64,000 bases of DNA from positions 682,001 through 746,000 of the forward strand of contig OY848921.1 in NCBI GenBank assembly GCA_963693285.1. Direction: 5' to 3'. Position 1 is the stretch's first letter, and every line of letters starts with the position of its first letter. Positions 1 through 15,816 of the stretch are shown here, in pieces. The notes under the pieces were generated by a model, which did not search any database, was not told the origin of the DNA, and saw nothing but the letters and a program-made list of their open reading frames with translations. The DNA comes from Xestospongia muta (Eukaryota > Porifera > Demospongiae > Haplosclerida > Petrosiidae). The position numbers and the translations under genes are program-made.

Positions 1-104
1 CCTCCACCCTATATTAGTAGCACATGGGATGCATGTGTATTATAATAACTTCCTTATAAGTAAATTATAACATTCTTGACATTACAATGTTGTTTGTTAT
101 CTAG

Positions 105-1087
105 GTGTTAAGTACTTACACTCTGCTGGTATCATCCATCGTGATCTAAAGCCAGGGAACCTTCTTGTAAACAGCAATTGTCTACTTCGTATCTGTGACT
201 TTGGATTTGCTCGAGCCATCGAACCCAATCCAAAAACGGCCATGACATTAGAAGTGGTGACACAATACTATCGTGCTCCAGAGCTGTTAGCCGGTTGCAT
301 GCATTATGATACTGCGATAGATATGTGGTCCATAGGATGTATAGTAGCTGAACTATTGGCTCGTAAGATTCTCTTCAAAGCAGCTGATCCTATCTCGCAG
401 TTGGAAATGATTACTGATTTATTAGGAACTCCTACTTTAGAGGACGTGTACCATCTCAACTGTTCAGCTGTCCTTTTGTCAGCTAACAAGCCACCAGCTT
501 TACATATGCTCTATAAGTTGTCACCATTAGCTTCTCATGAAATTGTACATCTCCTTACAAGAATGCTTTTTTTTAATCCAGTGAGTCTATTAGAAAAGGA
601 TGTTCTTAAATAGCCTTGATGCTTATATTAATCTTTTATTTTCAGGCCAAACGTATCTCCTGTTCTGATGCTCTATTGCATCCATTTTTGGATGAAGGTC
701 GCATTCGATATCACAGTTTTCTTTGTACATGTTGTTGTACTATGAACAGAGTGCGACATTTTTCTAATGACATGGAGCCTGTTGCTATTGGCCATTTCAA
801 CCAAAGCTATGAGAAAGAATTAACATCTATTAACACTGCCAAAGGTGAGGATGAGATCTCTATGTAAACAGCAGATTAACAAGTCTTATACTTTTCTCAC
901 TTCTTCTTTCAGCTTACATGTTTGCTTACATCAGTGGAGTCAATCCCCATTTACCACCTTTAAAAATCAATACTAGTTCACAGCAGTACAAACGATTTCA
1001 AAGGTACAGCTCAATACATTTAGACTTTAGTTAATATTTTTGTCTTTGTTTAGTTGTTCTCCAGGAGTCCCTCAGACTTCTACTTAA
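105..1087 (+). CDS. NLK: Nemo-like kinase (NLK), C-terminal part
   Basis: Serine/threonine kinase of the MAPK-like NLK family, which phosphorylates transcription factors in Wnt/Notch signalling. The 5' end lies off the window. Visible exons: 105-580, 646-844, 913-1003, 1054-1087, joined in frame at GT-AG introns. The first visible exon carries the catalytic loop HRDLKPGN, then CDFGFAR (DFG), the activation segment EVVTQYYRAPE and the lobe-C motif IDMWSIGC. The C-terminal extension KRISCSDALLHPFLDEGRIRYH and the cysteine cluster CTCCC follow the NLK pattern rather than ERK/p38. The activation-loop motif, TQE in vertebrate NLK as I recall it, reads T-L-E here. Ends with a short PQTST tail before TAA. 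Convergent with STYXL1. Confidence 0.93.
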
Positions 1088-1535
1088 CCACCACAGGTGT
1101 CATCTACTCTGTCTTCAAATGTCTTCCTCTTCTCTTCTCTCAAATCTGTTCTATTATAGAGGGAAATTGTCATTTTAATGTTCTTTCAGACAAGGCTGTC
1201 TCTGCGTTTAGAGGGCACACTCAGTATTATTAAATTTATTGTCGTGTAATCCCTCCCTAAAAAAACTCTTTCTCCTGTTATGTCGTGTCTTAGGTCATTG
1301 CGTTGTGTTAATGTTTAATACAATGTTTATCTATAAGTGTGTCTTATTTATTTCACTCTGTTCAGCCTTGCTTTGTTTAGTATCAACATCACCACTAATG
1401 TTGCACAATATAGTAATTATTATTATTAACATTATTTATCAATGTATTATGATAACCCATTCCTGAGAATCTAGTTCTCTGTGGGTCGCTATTTCTGAAT
1501 CAGTTTTCAATAATATCAAATTTAAAATGACAATT
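1088..1535. other. Convergent intergenic region NLK/STYXL1
   Basis: AT-rich sequence between the stop codons of two convergent genes. It must hold both 3' UTRs. I see no further coding exon or RNA gene in it. Confidence 0.6.
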
Positions 1536-2914
1536 TTATGTACTGTTTTGATGTTCCCATTGTATAAGCTGTTCAGTAAATGATTGCAAAGGACAGACTT
1601 GAGGTCTGGTTTGTTTGACATGCATCTTTGCTTCCTACATGAGAAATACATGGACTTAATTGGAAAGTTATTGTTGTGAGTCATAACAATGACTAAATAA
1701 CATGACATTAATCAGTTCATTCATGGTAAATACATACCATCAGTGACATTCCTTTATATTTGATTAGATAAGCTAGAACAGCAACAACACTTCGACTTAT
1801 TCCTTTCTCACCAAATACCAGTAAACATTCACTTTTCTTCCGACAGGATTCTTTTACAAAAATAACATTATTATTTATTGACTATAAAATCATACCTACC
1901 TATAAACTCACATACTTCATTAAATGTACTAAGTAAGTCTACTACTGGATTATCTTCTATTGGTATATGAAGTTGTTTTATTTTTTCAGGAAATGCTGGG
2001 TATAACTCAGAGGACATGTTAACATGTGCATGTATTTTCATGTCGTAATTAAGTGATGCATTGTAGGCGTGTCTCTTATCGCCAAGATAAAGAAATAGTG
2101 GAAGAATTTCACTTGGGTAGAGTGGGAGGTGTTCTAGTTCCTGAGTGAATCATAAATTAATCACATGACATACATATGAAGATCATGTGATTATTTACCA
2201 CTTGTGTGTATAAGATTTTGATAGTCCTAAGAAATGGATATTCTGCAGAGAACCTTTCGTAGCCGCCTACACAATTAATTACATCACGAGCTTTTTAGTG
2301 ATGCTATTATACCTTTTACAATCAAGACTGTATTTCTACTCCCACTATTTGCGATTTGTTTGGCCAATTTCACTGCTGGTGCTGAATAAACGATAACAAT
2401 GACAAATGGTACTATTTTGTTACATGCTAATGGTAATGCTAAAACAAACTTATTGATAATTGAAATAGAACTTGAATCTCTAACTCACTGTCTTCAATAA
2501 TGGAGACTGTATTGCTATCATACACAATGCAATGTACTATAGTTGTTAAATTTATACCAAAAGGTATGGAGTACTTTCCATCATTGTCCTAAACATAAAG
2601 TGATTAATACATCATTATATTATAATGTTATACTTGTTTTATATGACGTGCAATAATACAGTGATTGTGTTCATAGTCTTCTCTGTCTCTGACATCTATG
2701 AAATGCAAGAAAAATAAAACTAACTGTGCTAGAGTTTATTTAGTACCAAGTAGAAGAAGATAGTTAGGCTCCATAATGGAGGGTTTCTTCTCACACTAGC
2801 CAATGAAATAGGTAATGATGTGGGCATTCATGATCTTTGCTTGCTTACTCTTGTAAGGATATTGTAGAGTTGTGTAGGCTCACAAAGAGCCACTCCTGCG
2901 CTGCTCAAGGACAT
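1536..2914 (-). CDS. STYXL1: STYXL1 / MK-STYX-like pseudophosphatase
   Basis: Nine exons (2849-2914, 2747-2795, 2634-2695, 2489-2588, 2313-2438, 2199-2266, 1900-2140, 1738-1850, 1536-1634) join in frame to 307 codons, close to human MK-STYX (313 aa). The N-terminal half is a rhodanese/CDC25-like domain (LCEPTQLYNIL, then LLLDVRDREDYE, then IVYDSNT, then GGYERFSAEYPFLRT). The C-terminal half is a dual-specificity-phosphatase fold (LFLGDKRHAYN, then AHVNMSSE, then the P-loop). The P-loop reads VFGEKGISRS: the His-Cys pair of active DSPs is Phe-Gly, so it should be catalytically dead, as expected for this family. Known MK-STYX binds G3BP1 and mitochondrial PTPMT1. The start codon sits in M-S-L-S-S just before the conserved LCEPT. 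It shares a short upstream region with MDH2. Confidence 0.9.
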
Positions 2915-3085
2915 GACCCAGTAATAAACGTTGCCTATAACAACCGAATTCTGTCAACGGAAGTATACGGAAACATTCTGAAATTTGTACAGGAATGTAA
3001 ATTGGAATGAAAATGGCTACTCCGTATACTTTGTGTCCCAAACACGTGATCCAATACTCTCTGTGTCTCACCAACATTGACCAAG
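2915..3085. promoter_or_regulatory. Probable bidirectional promoter STYXL1/MDH2
   Basis: Only 171 bp separate the divergent start codons, so both 5' UTRs and promoters must overlap here. No TATA box is evident. Inferred from gene layout only. Confidence 0.5.
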
Positions 3086-4716
3086 ATGTTTTCCAGACTA
3101 ACTCTGAGGTCTTTCCAAGTTGGAAATAGGCTCTTCTCTTCTTCTACCCAAGTAGGTTGATTGTTCTAATTGATGCCTTCTTCTAAATTATCATAGCACC
3201 AAGCTAAAGTAGCAGTACTAGGTGCTTCAGGTGGTATTGGTCAGCCTATGTCATTGCTGTTAAAACAATCTCCACTTGTTAGTCAGTTAGTACTATATGA
3301 TGTTGTCAACACTGCTGGAGTGGCGGCTGATATCAGTCACGTTGAAACACCAGCACAGGTACATTGAGTATTACAATCTGGAACATCTATAATTATGTCG
3401 ATTTAGGTATCAGCATTTCAAGGACCTGAAGAACTAGCCAATGCTTTAAAGGGTTGTGATGTTGTTTTTATCCCAGCTGGAGTGCCACGAAAACCAGGTA
3501 AGCCTCACATTCTATCATTCATTTAGTTATAACCCCTTGAATTTTCAAGGTATGACTCGAGATGACTTATTCAATACTAATGCTACAATAGTATTGAAAC
3601 TTAGTGAAGCAGCTGCTCAGTGAGTAACTGAATAACAAATAAATCAGTTCTTATTTGTAATACTTAGAAATTGTCCTCAAGCAATGCTTGGCATCATATC
3701 CAATCCTGTCAATTCTACTGTACCGATTGCATCTGAAGTATACAAGAAAGCTGGAGTTTACGATCCTAAAAGGTCAGGTTCATACTCATTCTCTTAGCAT
3801 TCTCTATGAGTTTAATGATGACACTATTTCGCGGTTCGGTTGATTAGACAAATTAGCTCTATGAAACTAATCCCCCATATCTGAAAGCTCTTAAAAGTCT
3901 CATATTTTACATATCTACAAATATGCCTAAAATAACGTGTTGTCTTATGACTTCAGGATATTTGGTGTCAGTACACTGGATGTTGTCCGGGCGAATACTT
4001 TTGTTGCTGAAGCTAAAGGTCTAGATGTTTCAACAACTAATGTTCCAGTAATTGGTGGTCATTCTGGCGTAACTATTCTTCCTTTGTTATCACAAGTATA
4101 AACAAACTACAGTCATTGTATTGTATATTATATTGTCATTTCCTTTACCTTAGACATCTCCTGAAGTATCATTCACTGATGATGAGATAGCATCACTCAC
4201 TGATAGAATACAAAATGCAGGCACAGAAGTTGTCAATGCTAAAGCAGGAACCGTAAGAGATAGGATATCAGACTTGGTAAAAAATTTATTTATTGTAGGG
4301 ATCAGCAACTTTATCAATGGCATACGCTGGGGCTCGATTTGCATTCTCAGTAAGTCGATCATTAATCGTTATTATTTGATGTTCTCTCATGGTATGTAGT
4401 TACTAAAAGCTATGAAAGGAGAGAAGATTGTAGAGTGTGCCTACGTCAGGTCCGATTTGACTGAAGCTGCTTACTTTGCCACACCCCTTAGATTAGGAGT
4501 AAGTCCCCTTTTTCAGATCCTCCTGTTAATGAATAATCCTCTTTAGCCTAGTGGTATTGAAGAAAACTTAGGTATGGGAGAACTATCAGATTTTGAAAAA
4601 CAAAAATTAACTGAGGTTAGACCAAATTTAAGTAAATGTTTGGATCTTTTTTTTTCCAGGCCATGCCAGAACTGTTGGGTAACATTGAAAAGGGCATAGA
4701 ATTTGCTAACAAATAG
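3086..4716 (+). CDS. MDH2: Malate dehydrogenase, mitochondrial
   Basis: NAD-dependent malate dehydrogenase of the TCA cycle (malate to oxaloacetate). Eleven exons (3086-3151, 3197-3358, 3407-3497, 3550-3619, 3668-3772, 3957-4095, 4154-4252, 4299-4349, 4400-4498, 4547-4615, 4660-4716) give 335 codons, the size of human MDH2. Exon 1 encodes an Arg/Ser-rich mitochondrial presequence ([10 protein letters not shown]). Exon 2 has the NAD-binding glycine motif [11 protein letters not shown]. Substrate-binding arginines lie in GVPRKPGMTRDD, NPVNS is present, and the catalytic His is in [12 protein letters not shown]. Introns are 44-184 bp. Head-to-head with STYXL1 and convergent with the E2 gene. Confidence 0.97.
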
Positions 4717-4898
4717 AACACATAGCTATTAAATTGTTAACTTCATAACATAACAATAGTTCACAAAGCAATGACTGAATGTATGGCTGTAATTTTGTAG
4801 TATTTATAGCAACAAATATTTGACAACACCTAGACAACAATATATCCAACATGTGCTATAATATAATTCCCCTAGGAAAAGTTGAACCTAATAATTGT

Positions 4899-4938
<40 letters not shown>

Positions 4939-5071
4939 GTACATGTATAATATAGCTAATAAACGCACACAACATGTATTTTTGTATTTACTACAGTGTG
5001 TTGAAAACAATACAAGTTTCTCATTAATGTAGGAACGCACATAATTAATCTGCGTCAGTTACAAAATGTTA
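4717..5071. other. Convergent intergenic region MDH2/UBE2L3
   Basis: AT-rich 3' UTR territory with a trinucleotide (TAA/ATA)n microsatellite at about 4898-4937. No gene seen. Confidence 0.6.
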
Positions 5072-6211
5072 TCAATCTGGCCTCTTCTCTGCAAACTTTA
5101 CAGTAAATTCTTCTGCCTTCTTCAGAAAGGTCTTCTTATCTTTAGTATATTCTTCCGCTAAGTCACCTCTCAAAGGGTGTTCTGGCTCAGGATCATGAAC
5201 TAAGGCCACTAACGCTTGGATTACTAGACAAAAAGAGGGCGTGTCACGATATAGTGTGTAAAAAACCTAGTTATATTGATGTACTTTAATGTGACATTAC
5301 CACATTATATGTCAATCAAATCGTTGCCATGAGTTGGTCAAATACGTTGTTAGTTAATGAAATTGGCTGATATCAGTGTTATGTATTTGTAACCATCTTG
5401 CCAACTTATGTGAAGCAAGGTAAATAACTCGGGAAGTTCTTGTTAATTCATTTAGGATAACTTATCCCTTGGAATTTTGTTACCATGAGTTATATCACTT
5501 GATATAATTACGCTAATTTACCTCACTCATGTCTTTAATGGACTTTAAAACTTTAAATTCATTACATTGTGACATAAAAACCATGCTATTAATAATAATA
5601 ATAGGATACATAATACAATATAGAAGGTGTGGCACATTTATTCATGATACAAAAGGGTTAACAAAATGATTCCTGTGACATACTAGGAAATGTACCACTG
5701 TCAATTAAATGTACAGGTGTGTCACAGTGCTGTAGGGTAAGAACTAACCTTGATCTGTTTTGGTCGCTGGTTTCCAATTTTCGGGACTAATTATTGGAAG
5801 ACAAACTTGACCCTTTTCGTCGATATTCGGATGATAAATACGTGTCAGAAATATAACTTTAGGAGGCTTAAAGGGATATTCTGCTTGGAATTCAATTGAA
5901 ATTTTGAATGCTCCCTTATTATAAGGAGGGTTATCCTGTGAGAAATATCGTATCGACACATGTGCACATATCAGTTTTCGTTTAACTTACTGGCACTATC
6001 AAACCTTGCCATTTAAGAAGATTAGTTTCATCTACCACTATATTTCTAAAAACCTTTTGTCCGGACTTTTGAATATCAGCTAGCTCCTATAATTGAGACA
6101 GGAAGAAGAGAAAATATATAAGTTTAAATGAGTGCTCCTTCAAAAAATTGTGAAAAGATTCCGGTCAAATTTTATTGTACAAACCTTTGTCAGCCGCTTG
6201 GTACAAGCCAT
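5072..6211 (-). CDS. UBE2L3: Ubiquitin-conjugating enzyme E2 L3 (UbcH7-like)
   Basis: E2 enzyme that hands ubiquitin to HECT and RBR E3 ligases. Four exons (6185-6211, 5991-6086, 5749-5935, 5072-5223) give 153 codons against 154 in human UBE2L3. Landmarks: [18 protein letters not shown], the HPN motif in [10 protein letters not shown], and the catalytic cysteine in GQVCLP. The C-terminal helices contain [11 protein letters not shown] and end in AEKRPD, the L3-type tail. The first exon codes only nine residues (M-A-C-T-K-R-L-T-K). Intron 3 (5224-5748) is long for the region and I see no gene in it. Head-to-head with S6 kinase. Confidence 0.96.
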
Positions 6212-6472
6212 GGTTGCAGGGAGAAGAGATATAAAACCGAATTTGCACTGTCGACTCTTCTGGTCTCAGTTCCCTGAACCTAGTGTCACGCATGCGCAGA
6301 ATCTTACCTAACTATGGCGGTGTTTTTACGTACCACGTGACGTTCCTAGGCTGTGACGCCTTCACTCACATTAAAAATGCGCATTCTAAATAGGAAGGGA
6401 CTTGCGAAGGAAGTCCAAGGACACAACTCTAGATAGCAGCAGTACGAGGTGTAAAAGGTACTGCAGATCATC
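6212..6472. promoter_or_regulatory. Probable bidirectional promoter UBE2L3/S6K
   Basis: 261 bp separate the divergent ATGs. This stretch is richer in G and C, with several CG dinucleotides around 6240-6360 (for example near cacgtgacgt), than the AT-rich surroundings. That fits a shared promoter. Inference from layout and composition. Confidence 0.5.
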
Positions 6473-10544
<4,072 letters not shown>

Positions 10545-10894
10545 CTACTATTGGTGACTAATCCACAACATGACCTAGATTTTATTGTTTCACTTATAGT
10601 GGAATTTATTCACAAATCATTTGTTATGTCAAAAGTTATTATTTATTGCTTGCTAAAAGTAAGCGTTTTTGAGTTGATAATTACAAAATTAGCTAATTTA
10701 TATTTAATTTATTAATAAATATTATTAATTTATTATTATATTTCCTTTTATTTATTGTATGATTCTAATTATTATTTATAAAAATAATATTTATTTGTAT
10801 ATATTAATTATTTGATTTTATTATTATTATTATTTCAGATGTTAAAATTATAACATTTTATTACACATATTATTTGATTGTAATTATCATTAAG
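10545..10894. other. Convergent intergenic region S6K/MND1
   Basis: Extremely AT-rich (long runs of ATTATT/TTTATT) between two convergent stop codons. 3' UTR territory, no gene seen. Confidence 0.6.
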
Positions 10895-12867
10895 TTAACT
10901 GATGAAGTCAAGATCCTCTGGTATCCCAAATTGACTGTTCATTGTAGACTCTTCAACACCAAATTTCTCTTTACACCAAGATTTCACAGTAAACACATTT
11001 TCTAATAACATTAAACATTTATACTGTCAACAGGAAGAGTGACTGATAATTTTATTGTTCATTAATATTTATTTTTAAAGTCATTGATGTGTTTAAGGTC
11101 CATGTTGTGTTTAAGGTTGACTTAACTTGGTCAATGTAATATATCAGTTAATTTCCAGTTGGAACTGGTCTCTATTGTATTAGTTAATTTCCAGTTAGAA
11201 CTGGTCCCTATTGTATTAGTTAATTTCCAGTTAGAACTGGTCCCTATTGTATTAGTTAATTTCCAGTTAGATCTGGTCTCTATTGTATTAGTTAATTTCC
11301 AGTTAGATCTGGTCTCTATTGTATTAGTTAATTTCCAGTTAGATCTGGTCCCTATTGTATTAGTTAATTTACAGTTAGAACTGGTCCCTATTGTATTAGT
11401 TAATTTCCAGTTAGATCTGGTCCCTATTGTATTAGTTAATTTACAGTTAGAACTGGTCCCTATTGTATTAGTTAATTTACAGTTAGAACTGGTCCCTATT
11501 GTATTAGTTAATTTACAGATAATAACAGAACATTATTAGGTTATTGTTAAATCAATTAGAACATAAAATACTACAATTATCCACACTCTTAGTTAATTTC
11601 ACAATATTTTATTCAGTAATAATCAACTTTATATAACTCACTTTTCTCATACCATTACAGTTACATTCCTGTGGTAGCTTAGAGATAATTAAGGTCTACA
11701 ACAGTTCCCATTACTTGTTACTAATATACCTACATTACTAGTAGTTACCATTACTTGTATAGTGTACTTTGTGCAATAAATAATTGACTATATTATTGTA
11801 CCTGTCCATCTGTTGGCTGCATCAACAGCAGTTGTAGTTTCTTGTTTTAATTCTTTAATAACTTGTGGATCACACAACTTATATTGGTCCAGTTCGGTTA
11901 GTAACTGAGTTTTTTCTTTTTTTCGTTCCTCTAACAATTGAAGTATTTGAGTACGTTGTATCTGTGGTAATTAAAAATCAAATGTATAATATTTTTATTA
12001 GTATTAATTAATTATTAATTAATTTGGTTAATTGATTCATAATTTGAGACATACTGCTATTATAATCAACTTATCTATTAGTCATTCCTATGTATCCATT
12101 AGTCATTCCTATGTATCCATTAGTCATTCCTATGTATCCATTAGTCATTCCTATGTATCCATTAATCATTCCTATGTATCTATTAGTCATTCCTATGTAT
12201 ACATTAGTCATTCCTGTGTATCCATTAGTCATTCCTATGTATCCATTAGTCATTCCTATGTATACATTAGTCATTCCTATGTATCCATTAATCATTCCTA
12301 TGTATCCATTAATCATTCCTATGTATCCATTTTAGTTGTTCATATGGGTTCATGAACCATACCCCCATACATTATTATACATCCATTAACCAGACAACCA
12401 TTCGTCCATCCTAGAGTTCATTATTATAACATACACTTTCTTCTCTTCCTTCCTGTGCAGCTGTCCAAAGTCGGTCAATATCTGTCTTCTTTTTAGCTAG
12501 GACATCAATCTTTCCCTCTAATTCACTTATTTTTCTTTTACGCTACAAACAGCAGTTCATTTAGTGACACTGTCACATTCCAACTTACATTATTAACAGC
12601 TTTACTTGGAAAGGCCCAGAAGTAGTTTGACGTACCTATTCGTTCACTATCTACTAGACCATCATCAACTAGACTTTGAAGAACTTCCTTTACTGACTGT
12701 AATGCTAGGAAAAGAGAATTCGTTAGAGAGGTATTGTTACTTCTCTGTGCATACAAACATGTGGAGTTACAAAGTGTTAAACAAACATACTGATTACATA
12801 CTAATTCCTTTCTCTTTTGGTGCAATTTTTTCCAATTCTTTTAACTGGAAGAACTCTTTCTGTGCAT

Positions 12868-12939
<72 letters not shown>

Positions 12940-13083
12940 ATTGTTGTATGTTGTTTTTAATATCTACTACCTTTTCAAAGAATATTTGTAACAAACGTTG
13001 TCTCTTCTCTTCTAAACTTAGTCCTCGCTTCTTAGACTAGAGAGGGCATAAAGCTACAGAAACTAAAGAACTCATCTTACCAT
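10895..13083 (-). CDS. MND1: Meiotic nuclear division protein 1 (MND1)
   Basis: Partner of HOP2 (PSMC3IP) that stimulates RAD51/DMC1 strand exchange in meiosis. Seven exons (13081-13083, 12971-13036, 12802-12859, 12589-12704, 12435-12542, 11802-11961, 10895-11001) close in frame at 205 codons plus stop, identical in length to human MND1. Exon 1 contributes only the ATG codon; exon 2 continues S-K-K-R-G-L-S. The winged-helix domain has [30 protein letters not shown] and [15 protein letters not shown] coiled coil follows ([15 protein letters not shown], then [13 protein letters not shown]). The C-terminus has [21 protein letters not shown] and [11 protein letters not shown]. Two tandem-repeat arrays sit in introns 5 and 6. 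Confidence 0.96.
11150..11518. repeat. 36-bp minisatellite in MND1 intron
   Basis: About ten tandem copies of a 36-bp unit (core ctattgtattagttaattt) with few substitutions, lying in the last MND1 intron (11002-11801). Because 36 is a multiple of three and no stop falls in one + frame, it gives a spurious ORF with a 12-residue repeat ([12 protein letters not shown]). The intron makes coding unlikely. Confidence 0.95.
12075..12332. repeat. 21-bp minisatellite in MND1 intron
   Basis: About twelve copies of a 21-bp unit (cattcctatgtatccattag type) in the MND1 intron 11962-12434. It is open in three frames over both strands because the unit is a multiple of three. Not a gene. Confidence 0.95.
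12866..12938. repeat. (TG)n(AG)n compound microsatellite
   Basis: On the minus strand this is (CT)n(CA)n, placed directly 5' of the MND1 exon 3 acceptor (exon 12802-12859), where it acts as an extended pyrimidine tract. Confidence 0.9.
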
Positions 13084-13373
13084 CTTCTCGTTTCAGGAGT
13101 AGTGAAATACCAAATTCCCGCGTTACCGGCCGCTTTAAAATTAGATTTAATTTTAACCCCCTCTGGAAAGCAAGTGATCTGAGGTTTCTGCATCTTCCAC
13201 TCTTTAAAATACAATAAAAATTATTATTATTATTAAGTAATAAACTAATGCACACAATAACAGTAAACTTTTACACAAGTCAAGTTATACCTGTTACATA
13301 CCTTGACCACACCCAATCACCACACCTATTACTCATTTAACTTCATAGTGAAGTAGTCACTTAGAAAAACAAA
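13084..13373. promoter_or_regulatory. Probable bidirectional promoter MND1/DRG1
   Basis: 290 bp between divergent ATGs. The segment around 13115-13130 (cccgcgttaccggccgc) is locally CG-rich in an AT-rich region. Inference from layout. Confidence 0.5.
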
Positions 13374-15363
13374 ATGCCTACTATATTAGAGAAGATTGCT
13401 GAAATAGAGTCAGAGGTAAACACCTGTATTTAATAATATTAACTATTTTATGACTACAGATGGCCAGAACACAACGTAACAAAGCCACTGCTAATCATTT
13501 GGGTATCTTAAAAGCCCGTCTTGCCAAATTACGTCGAGAACTAATTCAACCCAAGGGAGGAGGAGGTGGAGGAGGTGAGGGATTTGATGTAGCCAAAACT
13601 GGTGATGCTCGAGTTGGTTTTGTTGGTAAGTATATATTGTAATAATGATCTGTTTATAATTGTTATCTTAGGATTCCCATCTGTCGGTAAATCAACGTTA
13701 CTTACTAATCTAGCTGGTGTCTATTCAGAAGTGGCTGCCTACGAGTTTACAACTTTGACAACAGTTCCTGGTGTAATACGATACAAAGGAGCTAAGATTC
13801 AGGTACATCTTAGTAAGATATTAATACACTGGTACATTAGTTGATTGGTACACTGGTACATTGGTTGATTGGTACACTGGTACATTAGTTGATTGGTACA
13901 CTGGTACATTAGTTGATTGGTACACTGGTACATTGGCTGATTGGTACACTAGTTGATTGGTACACTGGTACATTGGCTGATAGGTACACTGGTACATTGG
14001 TACACTTCTCTTGTAGCTCCTTGATCTTCCTGGTATCATTGAAGGTGCTAAAGATGGCAAGGGTAGAGGACGTCAAGTAATTGCTGTAGCTCGTACTTGT
14101 AGTCTAATATTTATTGTACTCGATGTCCTCAAACCTCTGGAACATAAAAGAATATTAGAAAGAGAACTGGAAGGTTTTGGAATTAGGTGAGTTAAGCTAA
14201 TATGTTCATTTATCTATTAATAATGATATGTAGGCTGAATAAGAGACCTCCCAATATTTCTTATAAAAGGAAAGACAAAGGTGGTATCAACTTGACCTGT
14301 GCTGTACGTAGTCTTATCCCTCTCTCTAGCTCTCTCTCTCTCTCTCTCTCTCTCCCCTCCTCAGGTTCCTCAGTCAAACTTGGATCTCGAAGGTGTACGA
14401 AGTATCCTATCAGAATATCGGATACACAATGCCGATATTACACTTCGATGTGATGCAACCGCTGATGATCTCATTGATATAGTTGAAGGAAACAGGTACT
14501 ATCTGTAGAATCTAACATCTTATTGTATTATAATTATAATACATTGTATTATAATTATAATACAATGTATTATAATTATTTAGGATATATATCCCTTGTA
14601 TTTATTTATTGAACAAAATTGACCAAATATCAATTGAGGTAAGCCAAATTGAATTAAAAATAATTTTTTGATACATAACAAAAGGAATTAGATATTATAT
14701 ATCGAATACCACATGCTGTTCCTATTTCTGCCCACCACAAATGGAACTTTGACGATCTCCTTGAAAAAATGTGGTCCTACTTGAATTTAGTGAGAATGTA
14801 AGTTGCTTTAATCTTACAAAGCCAGCTTCTCCTTGCCTAAGCAGGGAAAAGCTAGTCTCATCAAAGTCTCTATTAATGCGATTCTATATTTTTTAGTTAT
14901 ACCAAACCTAAAGGACAATTACCAGATTATTCTACACCTGTTGTCCTCCGTCATGATCAATGCTCAATAGAAGATCTTTGCAATTCATTGCACAAAGCAA
15001 TATTAAAAGAATTCAAATAGTAAGTTTATATTTTAAAAAAGAAACAATGTCTCATTTGTTTTGTACCCGTTAGCGCTTTAGTGTGGGGCTCATCAGTCAA
15101 ACATAATCCTCAAAATGTGGGCAAAGAACATGTTTTAAATGATGAAGATGTTGTGCAGATTGTCAAAAAGTAAGTTATGATGTAATAATGATGTAATAAT
15201 GATGTAATGATACCCAATATGATAATTAGGGTGGATAAATAGAATAATTAATTATACAATAATGATGTAATGATGATGTAATGATGATGTAATGATACTT
15301 CTTATGATGATATTGTTGGACAGATTACTACTAAGTTTGTTTTTTTTTTTGTTTAGGATATAA
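13374..15363 (+). CDS. DRG1: Developmentally regulated GTP-binding protein 1
   Basis: OBG-like translation-factor GTPase that works with DFRP1/ZC3H15 on ribosomes. Eleven exons (13374-13415, 13460-13625, 13672-13802, 14017-14186, 14234-14303, 14365-14495, 14584-14638, 14685-14797, 14897-15019, 15074-15169, 15357-15363) give 367 codons, the same as human DRG1. Motifs: LAKLRRELI, the glycine run, G1 [10 protein letters not shown]2 TTVPG, G3 DLPGIIEGA with GKGRGRQ, G4 NKID, and SAHHKWNFD. The C-terminal TGS domain is [10 protein letters not shown] to [11 protein letters not shown], ending IVKKI. The last exon adds only three codons including stop. Intron 3 holds a minisatellite. Head-to-head with MND1. 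Confidence 0.97.
13820..14010. repeat. Minisatellite in DRG1 intron 3
   Basis: Degenerate tandem copies of tggtacactggtacattagt-type units fill most of intron 3 (13803-14016). Confidence 0.93.
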
Positions 15364-15816
15364 TGTCAAGTGACTCAAAGCTCGAGTACAAACAATTTGG
15401 ACATTGAAATAAAATTATATAATAGAATAAATTTGTTTATTTGACACCCCATATGATATTACATGTAATATTGGTCATTTCATATTTGGTAATATTTGGT
15501 CATTCTATATTTGGTATACATCTTTGAGTCTGTACTCTTTAACTGAACTATGTAAGTGAAGTTATGACAACTGGTATATTAGACGTAGCAACTGGTCTTA
15601 AGTCAGTACAAGAAGTATTTCTACTTGCTGGGTTTAATTTTTTATATGTTCTTTTTGTGTCAATTAAATTATATAAATTCGAAACACAAAATTATAAATT
15701 TATGCTGAGATTAAGATCAAATCTAATGTAGACATTGTTATAACTTATTTAATGCCCTCCCACACACACAAACACACACATTTGTTCAACTGATGTTAAA
15801 AATCCGTTTAACCTTA
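15364..15816. other. Convergent intergenic region DRG1/ANKRD13
   Basis: AT-rich 3' UTR territory of two convergent genes, with an AATAAA-like signal near 15405. No gene seen. Confidence 0.6.

Noticed and set aside
11159..11539. 126-residue ORF with perfect 12-residue repeats
   Set aside because: Lies entirely inside the last MND1 intron on the opposite strand and is explained by a 36-bp minisatellite.
12032..12355. Overlapping repetitive ORFs on both strands (SISHSYV and similar repeats)
   Set aside because: 21-bp minisatellite in an MND1 intron; open in several frames only because the unit is a multiple of three.
13037..13255. 72-residue minus-strand ORF near the MND1 start
   Set aside because: Overlaps the MND1 first exon and promoter in another frame and shows no conserved motif.
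14202..14453. Ser/Leu-rich ORF over the DRG1 gene
   Set aside because: Runs through the CT tract of DRG1 intron 5 in the wrong frame; DRG1 exons 5 and 6 explain the sequence.
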